Origin: JAGVUD01 sp052033935
Lineage (GTDB): Bacteria; Armatimonadota; UBA5829; DSUL01
Length of the DNA stretch: 12,618 nt
Assembly: GCA_052033935.1 (NCBI GenBank)
Contig: JBPOJE010000005.1
Coordinates: 1 to 12,618, forward strand
Reading direction: 5' to 3'
Shown: positions 5,908 through 12,618 of the stretch, piece by piece
Layout: each line of letters begins with the position of its first letter
Position numbering within the stretch: position 1 is the first letter of the stretch
Position numbers and translations under genes: made by a program
The notes under the pieces: generated by a model
The model's input: the letters and a program-made list of their open reading frames with translations, nothing else
What the model was told of the DNA's origin: nothing
Database searches by the model: none

Positions 5908-7647
5908 ATGTCTGATAACTGCGGAAACCTGAGCCCGCTGAGCACGCTGCGCCATTCGGCGGCGCATGTGATGGCGCACGCGGTGCAGGAGTTGTGGCCC
6001 AGCGTGAAGATCGCCATTGGTCCGGCGATTGAGGACGGGTTTTACTACGATTTCGATAAGGGCGAGCCGTTCACGACGGCCGATCTCGAGGCGATTGAGA
6101 ATCGCATGCGCGAGATTGTGAAGGCCAGGCATCCTTTCGTAAGGACCGAGGTCTCCCGCGAGGAAGCCCGGAGCCTGTTCGAGGGCCAGCCCTACAAGAT
6201 CGAGCTTATTGACGACCTGCCGGACGGCGAACAGATAACGATCTACACGGACGGCAGTTTTGTTGACCTGTGCCGCGGCCCGCACGTGGCGAGCACGGGC
6301 GAGGTGAAGGTCTTCAAGCTGCTTTCCGTGGCGGGGGCCTATTGGCGGGGCGACTCATCGCACCCGATGTTGCAGCGCATCTACGGCACCGCGTTCGAGA
6401 CGAAGGAAGAGCTGGAGCAGCACCTGGAGCGCGTGGAAGAGGCGCGCAAGCGAGATCACAAGCGCCTGGGCCGCGAACTGGAACTGTTTGCGATCATCCC
6501 CGAGATCGGGGCGGGGCTTCCCGTGTGGCTGCCCAAGGGCGCGACGGTGCGCAGGGTTCTCGAAAACTACATATTGAAGCGCGAGCGCGATGCGGGGTAT
6601 CAGCACGTCTATACTCCCCATCTCGCCAGCCAGCGGCTTTACGAAATATCCGGTCACTGGGAGCACTACAAGGACGGAATGTATCCACCCATGGAGTTCG
6701 ACAACGAGCGCCTGGTACTGCGCCCGATGAACTGCCCGCATCATTTTATGATGTACAAGCAGAACGTCCACTCGTACAGGGAGCTGCCGATTCGGATCGC
6801 GGAGCTCGGGACGATGTATCGCTACGAGCAGTCGGGCGAGTTGACGGGGCTTTCGCGGGTGCGGGCGATGACTCTCAACGACGCGCATATCTTCCTGCGC
6901 CCGGAGCAGATTCAGGACGAGGTGACGAGCGTACTGGGGCTGATCCGCGAAGCGTACGAGAAGCTCGGGTTCGATGAATACTGGTTCAGGCTGAGCTTGC
7001 GCGACCCGGCTGACCACGAGAAGTACGTGGACAATGACGCGATGTGGGATCTAGCCGAAGACGTCCTGAAGAAGGCGCTCGACGAGGCGGGGATCAAGTA
7101 TGAGGCAGTCCGGGGCGAGGCCGCGTTCTACGGGCCCAAGATTGACGTTCAGGTTCCGAACGTTATGGGCAAGGACGAGACGATTTCAACGATCCAACTC
7201 GATTTCCACATGCCCGAGCGGTTCGAGCTGGAGTATATCGGTGAGGACAACCAGCCGCACAGGCCGGTGGTTATCCACCGGGGGGTCATCAGCACGATGG
7301 AGCGGATTGTGGCGTTCCTTATCGAGAGGTACGCCGGGGCGTTCCCGCTGTGGCTGGCGCCGGTGCAGGCTGTGGTGCTGCCCATCGCCGACAGGCATGC
7401 CGCCTACGGCGAGCAGGTGCTCGCTAGACTGAAAGAGGCGGGCTTTAGGGCGAAGCTCGACTCGAGAAACGAGAAGACGGGGTACAAGATTCGTGAGGCC
7501 CAGTTGCAGAAGGTGCCCTATATGCTGATTGTCGGTGACCGCGAAGCGCAGGCGGAGGCGATCAGCGTGCGTTCGCGCGACGAGGGGGATCTGGGAGCGA
7601 AACCGCTGTCGGAGTTCATCGCCGAGAACCAGGATCGGTTGACATAG
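5908..7647 (+). CDS. thrS: Threonine-tRNA ligase, lacking the TGS domain
   Basis: Class II aminoacyl-tRNA synthetase charging tRNA-Thr. The 579 residues are about 60 shorter than the usual 640: the N-terminal TGS (ubiquitin-like) domain is absent and the protein begins directly in the editing domain. Editing-site residues are intact: HSAAH (H16, H20) and CRGPH (C122, H126). The catalytic core has RPMNCPHH (zinc C276), MYRYEQSGEL and LNDAHIF (H327), VIHRGVISTMER (H457), then the anticodon-binding domain from about residue 485 to the end. ATG 5908 has GGAG at 5893-5896. The in-frame space back to the promoter (about 36 codons) is too small for a TGS domain, so the loss is real and not a start-call error. 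It is the first gene of the translation cluster; infC has its own promoter. Confidence 0.96.
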   Translation: MSDNCGNLSPLSTLRHSAAHVMAHAVQELWPSVKIAIGPAIEDGFYYDFDKGEPFTTADLEAIENRMREIVKARHPFVRTEVSREEARSLFEGQPYKIELIDDLPDGEQITIYTDGSFVDLCRGPHVASTGEVKVFKLLSVAGAYWRGDSSHPMLQRIYGTAFETKEELEQHLERVEEARKRDHKRLGRELELFAIIPEIGAGLPVWLPKGATVRRVLENYILKRERDAGYQHVYTPHLASQRLYEISGHWEHYKDGMYPPMEFDNERLVLRPMNCPHHFMMYKQNVHSYRELPIRIAELGTMYRYEQSGELTGLSRVRAMTLNDAHIFLRPEQIQDEVTSVLGLIREAYEKLGFDEYWFRLSLRDPADHEKYVDNDAMWDLAEDVLKKALDEAGIKYEAVRGEAAFYGPKIDVQVPNVMGKDETISTIQLDFHMPERFELEYIGEDNQPHRPVVIHRGVISTMERIVAFLIERYAGAFPLWLAPVQAVVLPIADRHAAYGEQVLARLKEAGFRAKLDSRNEKTGYKIREAQLQKVPYMLIVGDREAQAEAISVRSRDEGDLGAKPLSEFIAENQDRLT

Positions 7648-7668
7648 AGCGTCTGAGTCTAATATACT
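7639..7668 (+). promoter_or_regulatory. Strong sigma70 promoter of infC operon
   Basis: A perfect TTGACA at 7639-7644, overlapping the end of thrS, is followed after 18 bp by TATACT at 7663-7668. Transcription would start near 7675, leaving about 55 leader bases before the AUA start at 7729. The operon can therefore be expressed apart from thrS. Confidence 0.75.
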
Positions 7669-7728
7669 ATGCAGGTTGAGTGCCGCGGCCTGGTTTCGCG
7701 TCTCATCTCGCGTTTCTGAGGTAAAAGC

Positions 7729-8421
7729 ATAAACAAAGACATCAAGGTGAACGAGAGGATCCGCTCCCGCGAGGTCCGGTTGATTGACGAAAACGGTGGA
7801 CAGTTGGGAGTGGTACCTACTCGCGAGGCCCTGGACCTGGCAAGGCAGCGAGGTTACGACCTCATCGAGATAGCGCCGACTGCCAAACCTCCTGTGTGCA
7901 AGCTCATGGACTACGGGAAGTTCAAATATGAGCAGGGCCGCAGGAATCGGGAGTCTCATAAGAAGCAGAAGAGCACGGAGGTCAAGGGGATTCGGCTGCG
8001 GCCGGGCACCGGCGACCACGACATTGAGACGAAGCTGAAGCGTATGCTCCAGTTTCTCCGGGAGGGGAACAAGGTCAAGACGACCGTTATCTTCCGGAGC
8101 CGCGAGATGTCGCATCCGGAGTTCGCGCGCAGGTCTCTGGAGAGGATGATCCAGGCGTCCGCGGATATCGCGGTCGTGGAGAAGCCACCGTCCTTTGAGG
8201 GCCGGACCATGACAATGGTTCTGGCACCCAGGATTCTGACGGAAAAGGAAAAGGCGGAGAAGAAGGCTGGCGCCTCCGAAGACAAGGCGCAGAAAGCCGA
8301 GGCGGCCCCGGCCGCCAAAGACAAAGAGGGCGGCAACGCCGAAGCAGGCGAGGCCAAAGAGAAGCCGAAGCCCGACAGGCCGGCGAAGAGTCCGCCCGTG
8401 CTCGATCCCAGCCTGATCTAA
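7729..8421 (+). CDS. infC: Translation initiation factor IF-3 with AUA start and charged C-terminal tail
   Basis: IF3 binds the 30S subunit and checks start-codon fidelity. The N domain (NERIRSREVRLIDENG, TREALDLA, LIEIAPTAKPPVCKLMDYGKFKYEQ) and C domain (KGIRLRPGTGDHDIETKLKRMLQFL, VIFRSREMSHPE, PSFEGRTMTMVLAP) are complete. I place the start at ATA 7729 (encoding INKDIKVNER), with TGAGGT at 7717-7722 seven bases upstream. A stop at 7717-7719 closes the frame above it. This gives 230 residues. GTG 7747 (224 residues) lacks a good ribosome binding site. infC genes often use rare AUU, AUA or AUC starts, which IF3 itself discriminates against, giving autocontrol. Unusual is a tail of about 60 residues rich in Lys, Glu, Ala and Pro after the C domain. 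It is cotranscribed with rpmI and rplT. Confidence 0.93.
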   Translation: MNKDIKVNERIRSREVRLIDENGGQLGVVPTREALDLARQRGYDLIEIAPTAKPPVCKLMDYGKFKYEQGRRNRESHKKQKSTEVKGIRLRPGTGDHDIETKLKRMLQFLREGNKVKTTVIFRSREMSHPEFARRSLERMIQASADIAVVEKPPSFEGRTMTMVLAPRILTEKEKAEKKAGASEDKAQKAEAAPAAKDKEGGNAEAGEAKEKPKPDRPAKSPPVLDPSLI

Positions 8422-8452
8422 CCGGGCCGGGATAGAATACAAGCTTGGTTTC

Positions 8453-8481
8453 AAACGCCGGCTGAAACATGTCCGGCGTTT
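8453..8481 (+). promoter_or_regulatory. Hairpin in the infC-rpmI gap
   Basis: AAACGCCGG at 8453-8461 and CCGGCGTTT at 8473-8481 form a perfect 9-bp stem around an 11-base loop, 20 bases before the rpmI ATG. A short T stretch ends it, so it may act as a partial terminator. In other bacteria L20 binds RNA in this gap to control rpmI-rplT, so it is a candidate control site. The rpmI gene itself has no clear ribosome binding site. Confidence 0.5.
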
Positions 8482-8500
8482 TAGTTTCGAATACTGAACT

Positions 8501-8695
8501 ATGCCAAAGATCAAGACAAGAAAGACAGCCGCCAAGCGGTTCTCGTTTTCCTCGAAGGGAAAGCTGATGCGGGGAACGACCGGACGCAATCATCTTATGA
8601 TGAAGAAGTCGCCCTCGCGAAAGCGCAGGCTCGCGATCAAGCACACGCTTCCCACCGGGGACGTCAAGCGGATGAAGGTCCTTCTCGGGGGCTGA
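8501..8695 (+). CDS. rpmI: Large ribosomal subunit protein bL35
   Basis: This 64-residue basic protein of normal length is a component of the 50S subunit. It starts MPKIKTRKTAAKRF, with RNHLMMKKSPSRKRRLA in the middle and ends DVKRMKVLLGG, all typical of L35. It sits between infC and rplT, as in most bacteria. No Shine-Dalgarno sequence is evident before ATG 8501; the upstream hairpin at 8453-8481 could matter for its translation. Confidence 0.97.
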   Translation: MPKIKTRKTAAKRFSFSSKGKLMRGTTGRNHLMMKKSPSRKRRLAIKHTLPTGDVKRMKVLLGG

Positions 8696-8704
8696 CATTT
8701 GCGC

Positions 8705-8729
8705 ACGGGGGCTGCGGCCCCCTGCCCGT
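8705..8729 (+). promoter_or_regulatory. GC hairpin in the rpmI-rplT gap
   Basis: GGGGGC at 8707-8712 pairs with GCCCCC at 8717-8722 around TGCG. An alternative outer pairing is ACGGG 8705-8709 with CCCGT 8725-8729, followed by TTTGT. It could be an attenuator or a processing site between L35 and L20. The function is inferred from structure only. Confidence 0.35.
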
Positions 8730-8759
8730 TTGTAGCAACGCAGGAGACAGGTACAATAG

Positions 8760-9119
8760 ATGGCACGCGTTAAGCGCGGGGTAATGACGCACAAGCGTCA
8801 CAAGAAGATTATTGACCAGGCCAAGGGCTACTGGGGCGGCAGGCGCCGCCTGTTCAAGACAGCCAAAGAGGCCGTCATGCACGCAGGGCAGTATGCCTGG
8901 CGCGACCGCCGCACCCGCAAGCGGGACTTCCGGCGGCTGTGGATCACGCGCATCAGCGCGGCCTGCCGGTCGGAAGGCGTCAAGTACAGCGAGTTCATAA
9001 ACGGGCTGATGCTGGCTGGCGTGGATGTGGACCGCAAGATGCTCGCGCATCTCGCGATCGAAGACCCGGCGGCTTTCGCGAAGCTGATGGAGGTCTCGAA
9101 GGCCTCTCGCCCCGCTTGA
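8760..9119 (+). CDS. rplT: Large ribosomal subunit protein bL20
   Basis: At 119 residues it has the normal length for L20, a 23S rRNA-binding protein needed early in 50S assembly. Landmarks are MARVKRGV, HKKIIDQAKGYWGGRRRLFKTAKEAV, YAWRDRRTRKRDFRRLWITRI and NGLMLAGVDVDRKMLAHLAIEDP. In several bacteria L20 also represses its own operon by binding a leader RNA. AGGAGA at 8742-8747 is the likely ribosome binding site, somewhat far at 12 bases. It is followed by pheS after 79 bases. Confidence 0.97.
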   Translation: MARVKRGVMTHKRHKKIIDQAKGYWGGRRRLFKTAKEAVMHAGQYAWRDRRTRKRDFRRLWITRISAACRSEGVKYSEFINGLMLAGVDVDRKMLAHLAIEDPAAFAKLMEVSKASRPA

Positions 9120-9153
9120 CACAAAGACGGGGCCTGAACCGGCCGGGGGAACG

Positions 9154-9177
9154 CCCGGGCGGAAGAACTCGCCCGGG
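9154..9177 (+). promoter_or_regulatory. GC hairpin in the pheS leader
   Basis: CCCGGGCG at 9154-9161 and CGCCCGGG at 9170-9177 form a perfect 8-bp stem with an 8-base loop (GAAGAACT), about 12 bases before the pheS ribosome binding site (AGGAG 9190-9194). No T-run follows, so it is not an intrinsic terminator. No T-box features are present. Confidence 0.4.
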
Positions 9178-9198
9178 AAGGGGACGGACAGGAGAATA

Positions 9199-10179
9199 AT
9201 GCCGCAGGATCTGGACAAGCTGGAACAGGATGCGCTCTCCGCCATACAGGCGGCGAACTCCAGTGACGTCCTTGAACAGCTTGGCGTCCAGTGGTTGGGA
9301 CGCAAAGGCGAGATTACAGCCCTTTTGCGCTCCATCAGCGCTGTGCCCGCCGAAGAGCGCCCGGCATTCGGCCAGAGGATCAACGCCCTCAAGAACAGCC
9401 TGACCGAGGCCATCGAGCGGCGCGCGGCGGAGCTTCAGGACAGCACCGGGCAGGCCTCATCTCAGATTGACGTGACACAGCCGGGACGGCTGATGCCCCG
9501 GGCACACTCCCACCCCCTGCGCGAGACGATTGACCGCATCAAGAGCATCTTCATCGGGCTTGGCTTCGAGGTGGTCGAGTCTCCCGAGATCGAGGAATAC
9601 CGCTTCAACTTCGCGGGGCTGAACTATCCGCCCGACCATCCCGCGATGGACGAGCAGATGAGCTTCTACATCACGGACGAGCATCTGCTCCGCACACAGA
9701 CGACCGCCGTTCAGGGGCGGGTATTCCAGAACCGCAAGCCCCCCATGCGAATCTGCACCATCGGCCGCTGCTACCGCTACGAAGCCGTGGACGCAACGCA
9801 CGGGCACACGTTTATGCAGGTGGACTGCTTCGCCGTGAACCGGCGCATCACCATGGCCGACCTCAAGGGCACTCTACAGCAGTTCGCGCGGGAGATGTTC
9901 GGAGAGGTCGAGACACGCTTCCGCCGCGACTTCTTCCCGTTCGTCGAGCCGGGGGCGGACTTTTCGGTGAAATGGAAGCAGGCCGGGGACCGCTGGCTCG
10001 AGCTCGGCGGCGCGGGGATGATCCATCCGAACGTGCTGCGGCAGGGCGGGATTGACCCGGAGGAGTGGACGGGGTTCGCGTTCGGGCTGGGCATCGAGCG
10101 TATGCCGATGATCCGCCACGGAATCGGCGACCTTCGGCTCTTCTACGAAAACGACTACCGGTTTCTTGAGCAGTTTTAG
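9199..10179 (+). CDS. pheS: Phenylalanine-tRNA ligase, alpha subunit
   Basis: Catalytic subunit of the alpha2-beta2 class II synthetase. Its 326 residues are close to the usual length. Residues 1-85 are the helical, probably coiled-coil arm that contacts tRNA-Phe. The catalytic core has RAHSHPL, the FNFAGLNYPPDHPA region, LLRTQTTAVQ, motif 2 as IGRCYRYEAVDATHGHTFMQVD, FFPFVEPGADFSVKW, ELGGAGMIHPNVL, and motif 3 as GFAFGLGIERMPMIRHGIGDLR. AGGAG at 9190-9194 precedes ATG 9199 by four bases. pheT follows after 85 bases. Confidence 0.97.
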   Translation: MPQDLDKLEQDALSAIQAANSSDVLEQLGVQWLGRKGEITALLRSISAVPAEERPAFGQRINALKNSLTEAIERRAAELQDSTGQASSQIDVTQPGRLMPRAHSHPLRETIDRIKSIFIGLGFEVVESPEIEEYRFNFAGLNYPPDHPAMDEQMSFYITDEHLLRTQTTAVQGRVFQNRKPPMRICTIGRCYRYEAVDATHGHTFMQVDCFAVNRRITMADLKGTLQQFAREMFGEVETRFRRDFFPFVEPGADFSVKWKQAGDRWLELGGAGMIHPNVLRQGGIDPEEWTGFAFGLGIERMPMIRHGIGDLRLFYENDYRFLEQF

Positions 10180-10198
10180 ATAGCGTCCGCCAGGACAG

Positions 10199-10253
10199 CG
10201 GCCGGAAGGCGCGGGCAGGAGAAATCCGTGTACCGCGCTGCAGGCTCCGGCCG
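10199..10253 (+). promoter_or_regulatory. Nested hairpin in the pheS-pheT gap
   Basis: The outer stem CGGCCGGA at 10199-10206 pairs with TCCGGCCG at 10246-10253, and the inner stem GCGCGG at 10209-10214 pairs with CCGCGC at 10233-10238, both perfect. The structure fills most of the 85-base gap. Its last paired base touches the G-run that forms the pheT ribosome binding site (GGAG 10256-10259), so it could influence pheT translation or mRNA processing. Confidence 0.45.
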
Positions 10254-10264
10254 GGGGAGATTCA

Positions 10265-12346
10265 TTGAGAGTTCCACTCGATTGGCTGCATGATTACGTT
10301 GAGAGCAGGCTGGATGCCTCTTCAACCGCCGACACCCTTACGATGCTCGGTCTCGAGGTGGAGGAGGTCGAGGTCGAGGACGAAGGCGCGAGCGCCTCGC
10401 CCGTGCTGAACGTCACGGTGATGTCCAACCGCGGCGACTGCCTCTCGATGATCGGCGTCGCGCGGGAGCTTGCCGCCGATGAAGACCTTCCCGTGAAGCT
10501 GCCTTCGTTCGACATGCAGGCCGCTGGCCCGCCTGTCGGCGAGCACGCCACGGTTGAGATCGAGGACCCGGACCTCTGTTACCGCTACGCGGCGACGCTC
10601 ATCAAGGGCGTGAAGATTGGTGAATCGCCCGAATGGATGGCCCGCCGGCTGGCAGCCGCGGGCATGCGTCCGATCAACAGCGTTGTGGACGTCACGAACT
10701 ACGTGATGCTGGAGACCGGGCAGCCGCTGCACGCTTTTGACTACGACCTTCTGGACGGCCACGCCATCGTCGTGCGGCGCGCGTGCCCGGGAGAGACCCT
10801 CACAACGCTCGACGGCGGCGAGAGAGAACTGAAGCCGGACATGCTCGCCATTTGCGACCGGAAGCGCCCGGTCGCGGTGGCGGGGGTGATGGGCGGGGCA
10901 AACTCCGAGGTGACCGCGGGCACGGTGAACGTGCTGATCGAATCGGCCTGTTTCAACGGCGGATCAGTGCGGCGAACAGCGCGGACGCTGGGGCTTCCGA
11001 CGGAAGCCTCCTACAGATTCGAGCGAAGAGTGGACCCCGGCGGGACGGCGAACGCGGCAAAGCGCGCCGCCGAGCTGATACGGCAGATTTCGGGCGGAGT
11101 GATCTGCGAAGGCGTGGTGGATACAGTCGCGCGGGCGGCGCAGGAAAGAACAGTGGCGGTGCGAGCGGAGCGCGCGAGCGCGATTCTAGGCATGGAACTG
11201 AGCGCGGAGCAGTGCGCGGGGTATCTGCGGCGCCTGTCGCTGAAGGCTGACGTGTCGGGTGGCAGGGTGGACGTGACCGTGCCGACCTTCCGGGCCGACC
11301 TCGTGGAGGAGATTGACCTGATCGAGGAGATCGGGCGCGTCTGCGGGTTCGACAATCTGCCAGCCACGCTCATCACCGGCCCGAGCCTGCAAGGGCGCGA
11401 CAGCACCGAGGGTGAGCAGGAAAGCTCAATGCGCCGGATACTGCAGGCGTGCGGGCTTCAGGAGGCCGTAACTCACAGCATCGTCGCCAAGGATACGCCA
11501 GCGCCGGAGGGTACACAGCGTGTGACCCTGCGAAACGTGCTTTCAGAGGACGTCGCGGAGATGCGGACGTCGCTTATTCCGGGGTTGGTTCAGGTGCTCG
11601 GGATGAACTTCAGCCGCGACATCCGCGATCTAGCGGTGTTTGAGATCGGCAAGGTGTTCTTTACGGCGGACAGCCCGTCCGAGAAGACAATGGTCGCCGC
11701 GTGCCTGACAGGCTCGCGCTGGGACGGCATGTGGGCGCTTCCAGACCGCAAGCTGCAGCCCGCCGCTTTCCGGCAGGCACTGTCGGCGGATTTCTATCAG
11801 GCCAAGGGGGTGGCACAGACTCTGCTGGAAGGCATGGGTGCGCAGAGCCTGTCGTTCCGGCCGCAGCGGGGAGAACTCTGGCGCGACGGATTCGCGGCGG
11901 GCATCTTCGCCTGTAACGAGATGGTGGGGATCGTGGGGGAGATATCGCCCGCGCTGCGCGAGAGCCGCAATCTGAAAGCTCCCGCATTTGGGTTCGAGAT
12001 AGACTGCGGGTGGCTGATGAAGCAGGGAGGGGCGCTGCGGCGCTGGCAGGCGCCATCACGCTTCCCGGCCGTCAAGCGCGACCTCGCGGTGGTGGTGGAC
12101 GAACAGATCGAGTATTCCACGATTTCGGGCATCGTGGAGGGTGTCGCCGAAGGGCTGCTGGAAGACCTGACGCTATTCGACATCTACCGGGGACAGCAGA
12201 TTCAGGAAGGCAAGAAGAGCCTCGCGTTTTCGCTTTCGTTCCGGTCGAGCGATAAGACCCTGACAGACGAGGACGTCGCCTCGGTGATGGCGGCCATCCG
12301 CGAGCGTCTGGAGCGCGATCTTCAGGCGGCTTTCCGGGACTCCTGA
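10265..12346 (+). CDS. pheT: Phenylalanine-tRNA ligase, beta subunit, lacking the N-terminal tRNA-binding (EMAP/OB) domain
   Basis: At 693 residues it is about 100 shorter than the usual 790-800. It begins MRVPLDWLHDYVE, then LTMLGLEVEEVEVEDE, and passes after some ten residues (GASASPVL) to NVTVMSNRGDCLSMIGVARELA at 49-70. The roughly 110-residue OB-fold that normally lies between these parts is missing, with no frameshift. The rest is complete: the B3/B4 editing region (INSVVDVTNYVMLETGQPLHAFD), B5, the catalytic-like core (VEEIDLIEEIGRVCGFDNLP, AVFEIGKVFF) and the C-terminal FDX-ACB anticodon-binding domain (about 592-693). TTG 10265 is the start, with GGAG at 10256-10259 five bases away. 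Last gene of the infC-pheT run. Confidence 0.95.
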   Translation: MRVPLDWLHDYVESRLDASSTADTLTMLGLEVEEVEVEDEGASASPVLNVTVMSNRGDCLSMIGVARELAADEDLPVKLPSFDMQAAGPPVGEHATVEIEDPDLCYRYAATLIKGVKIGESPEWMARRLAAAGMRPINSVVDVTNYVMLETGQPLHAFDYDLLDGHAIVVRRACPGETLTTLDGGERELKPDMLAICDRKRPVAVAGVMGGANSEVTAGTVNVLIESACFNGGSVRRTARTLGLPTEASYRFERRVDPGGTANAAKRAAELIRQISGGVICEGVVDTVARAAQERTVAVRAERASAILGMELSAEQCAGYLRRLSLKADVSGGRVDVTVPTFRADLVEEIDLIEEIGRVCGFDNLPATLITGPSLQGRDSTEGEQESSMRRILQACGLQEAVTHSIVAKDTPAPEGTQRVTLRNVLSEDVAEMRTSLIPGLVQVLGMNFSRDIRDLAVFEIGKVFFTADSPSEKTMVAACLTGSRWDGMWALPDRKLQPAAFRQALSADFYQAKGVAQTLLEGMGAQSLSFRPQRGELWRDGFAAGIFACNEMVGIVGEISPALRESRNLKAPAFGFEIDCGWLMKQGGALRRWQAPSRFPAVKRDLAVVVDEQIEYSTISGIVEGVAEGLLEDLTLFDIYRGQQIQEGKKSLAFSLSFRSSDKTLTDEDVASVMAAIRERLERDLQAAFRDS

Positions 12347-12408
12347 CGCGCCACCTCCGGGCATTCCAGACACTGGCGGAAGCGGCCGTTTCTGCCGAAA
12401 CTCATGGT

Positions 12409-12618
12409 ATGACGACAGCCAGGCCGAGCCAATCGCGGGAGCGGCTGGCGCTCCTTCTCATCCTCGCGGCGGCACTGTTTCTGCGGCTGCCGGGCGTAAC
12501 GTGGGAACTGCCCGGGCGTTTGCATGCCTTTTCGTATCATCCCGATGAGCTGCCGATTCTGGGCGCGGCCTCCAGCGTGTGGCCATGCGGGGAGGGCTTC
12601 AACCCGCGCTTCTACAAC
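12409..12618 (+). CDS. Membrane glycosyltransferase, PMT/ArnT-like (GT39/GT83 style), 5' part only
   Basis: The first 70 residues are visible; the gene runs off the right edge. After a short basic N-terminus (TTARPSQSRER) comes a hydrophobic segment at 13-30 (LALLLILAAALFLRLPGV). It is followed by SYHPDE at 42-47, in the first outside loop. An HPDE-type acidic motif after the first helix is typical of lipid-linked sugar transferases related to protein O-mannosyltransferases and ArnT, which add sugars on the outer face of the membrane. The family call is good but the substrate cannot be told from this piece. ATG 12409 is the first usable start, as the ATG at 12404 meets a stop after two codons. 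No clear ribosome binding site is seen. Confidence 0.7.
   Translation, partial: MTTARPSQSRERLALLLILAAALFLRLPGVTWELPGRLHAFSYHPDELPILGAASSVWPCGEGFNPRFYN

Noticed and set aside
8433..8438. TAGAAT as a -10 box for an rpmI promoter
   Set aside because: No acceptable -35 lies 16-18 bp upstream. It remains possible as a weak site but is not supported.
7186..8589. Minus-strand open frame of 467 residues opposite thrS/infC/rpmI
   Set aside because: It spans three well-defined genes antisense, and no domain is seen. It is a shadow of codon bias.
8730..8757. TTGTAG-N16-TACAAT as a promoter for rplT
   Set aside because: Transcription would start after the rplT ATG, so it cannot express the gene as called; the -35 is also weak.

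Overview
The window is a GC-rich bacterial chromosome segment (low to mid 60s % GC by eye) with ordinary sigma70-type promoters and ATG, GTG and TTG starts. The conserved order thrS-infC-rpmI-rplT-pheS-pheT shows it is bacterial. The phylum cannot be fixed by eye. An Armatimonadota-like or other deep-branching lineage is a guess from gene style only.

Layout. (1) 1-127: the right end of an IS3-family insertion sequence, with the last 32 codons of its transposase and the terminal inverted repeat. (2) 320-2765: a decayed GntR/ABC-exporter operon. The YtrA-type regulator (378-812) looks intact, and its promoter carries a perfect inverted repeat. The ABC ATPase is cut off just after Walker A and joined to the tail of a beta-propeller protein. 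Next come an ABC-2 type permease and a second propeller tail, separated by a frameshift and interrupted by an in-frame stop. The simplest ancestral layout is regulator, ATPase, permease-propeller 1, permease-propeller 2, with one large deletion and several point lesions. (3) 2772-4680: queD-queE-queC from one strong promoter, with overlapping genes, making the 7-deazaguanine precursor preQ0. (4) 4681-5762: galE with its own promoter and a TTG start, ending in a GC hairpin. (5) 5788-12346: the translation cluster thrS / infC-rpmI-rplT-pheS-pheT. (6) 12409-12618: the 5' end of a membrane glycosyltransferase running off the window.

The most notable signals are in the translation cluster. infC most likely starts at a non-canonical AUA codon at 7729 with a good ribosome binding site. 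This is the usual arrangement for IF3 autocontrol, and a default caller would place the start at GTG 7747. ThrRS lacks the N-terminal TGS domain and PheRS beta lacks the N-terminal OB-fold (EMAP-like) tRNA-binding domain, so two synthetases in one cluster have lost accessory domains. A hairpin just before the thrS ribosome binding site has a 5-bp stem and a loop that reads like the anticodon loop of tRNA-Thr(UGU). Each intergenic gap from infC to pheT holds a GC-rich hairpin.

I did not find a clearly new multi-gene system. The best candidates for undescribed biology are the permease-propeller exporter family now in decay and the leader structures of the synthetase operon.
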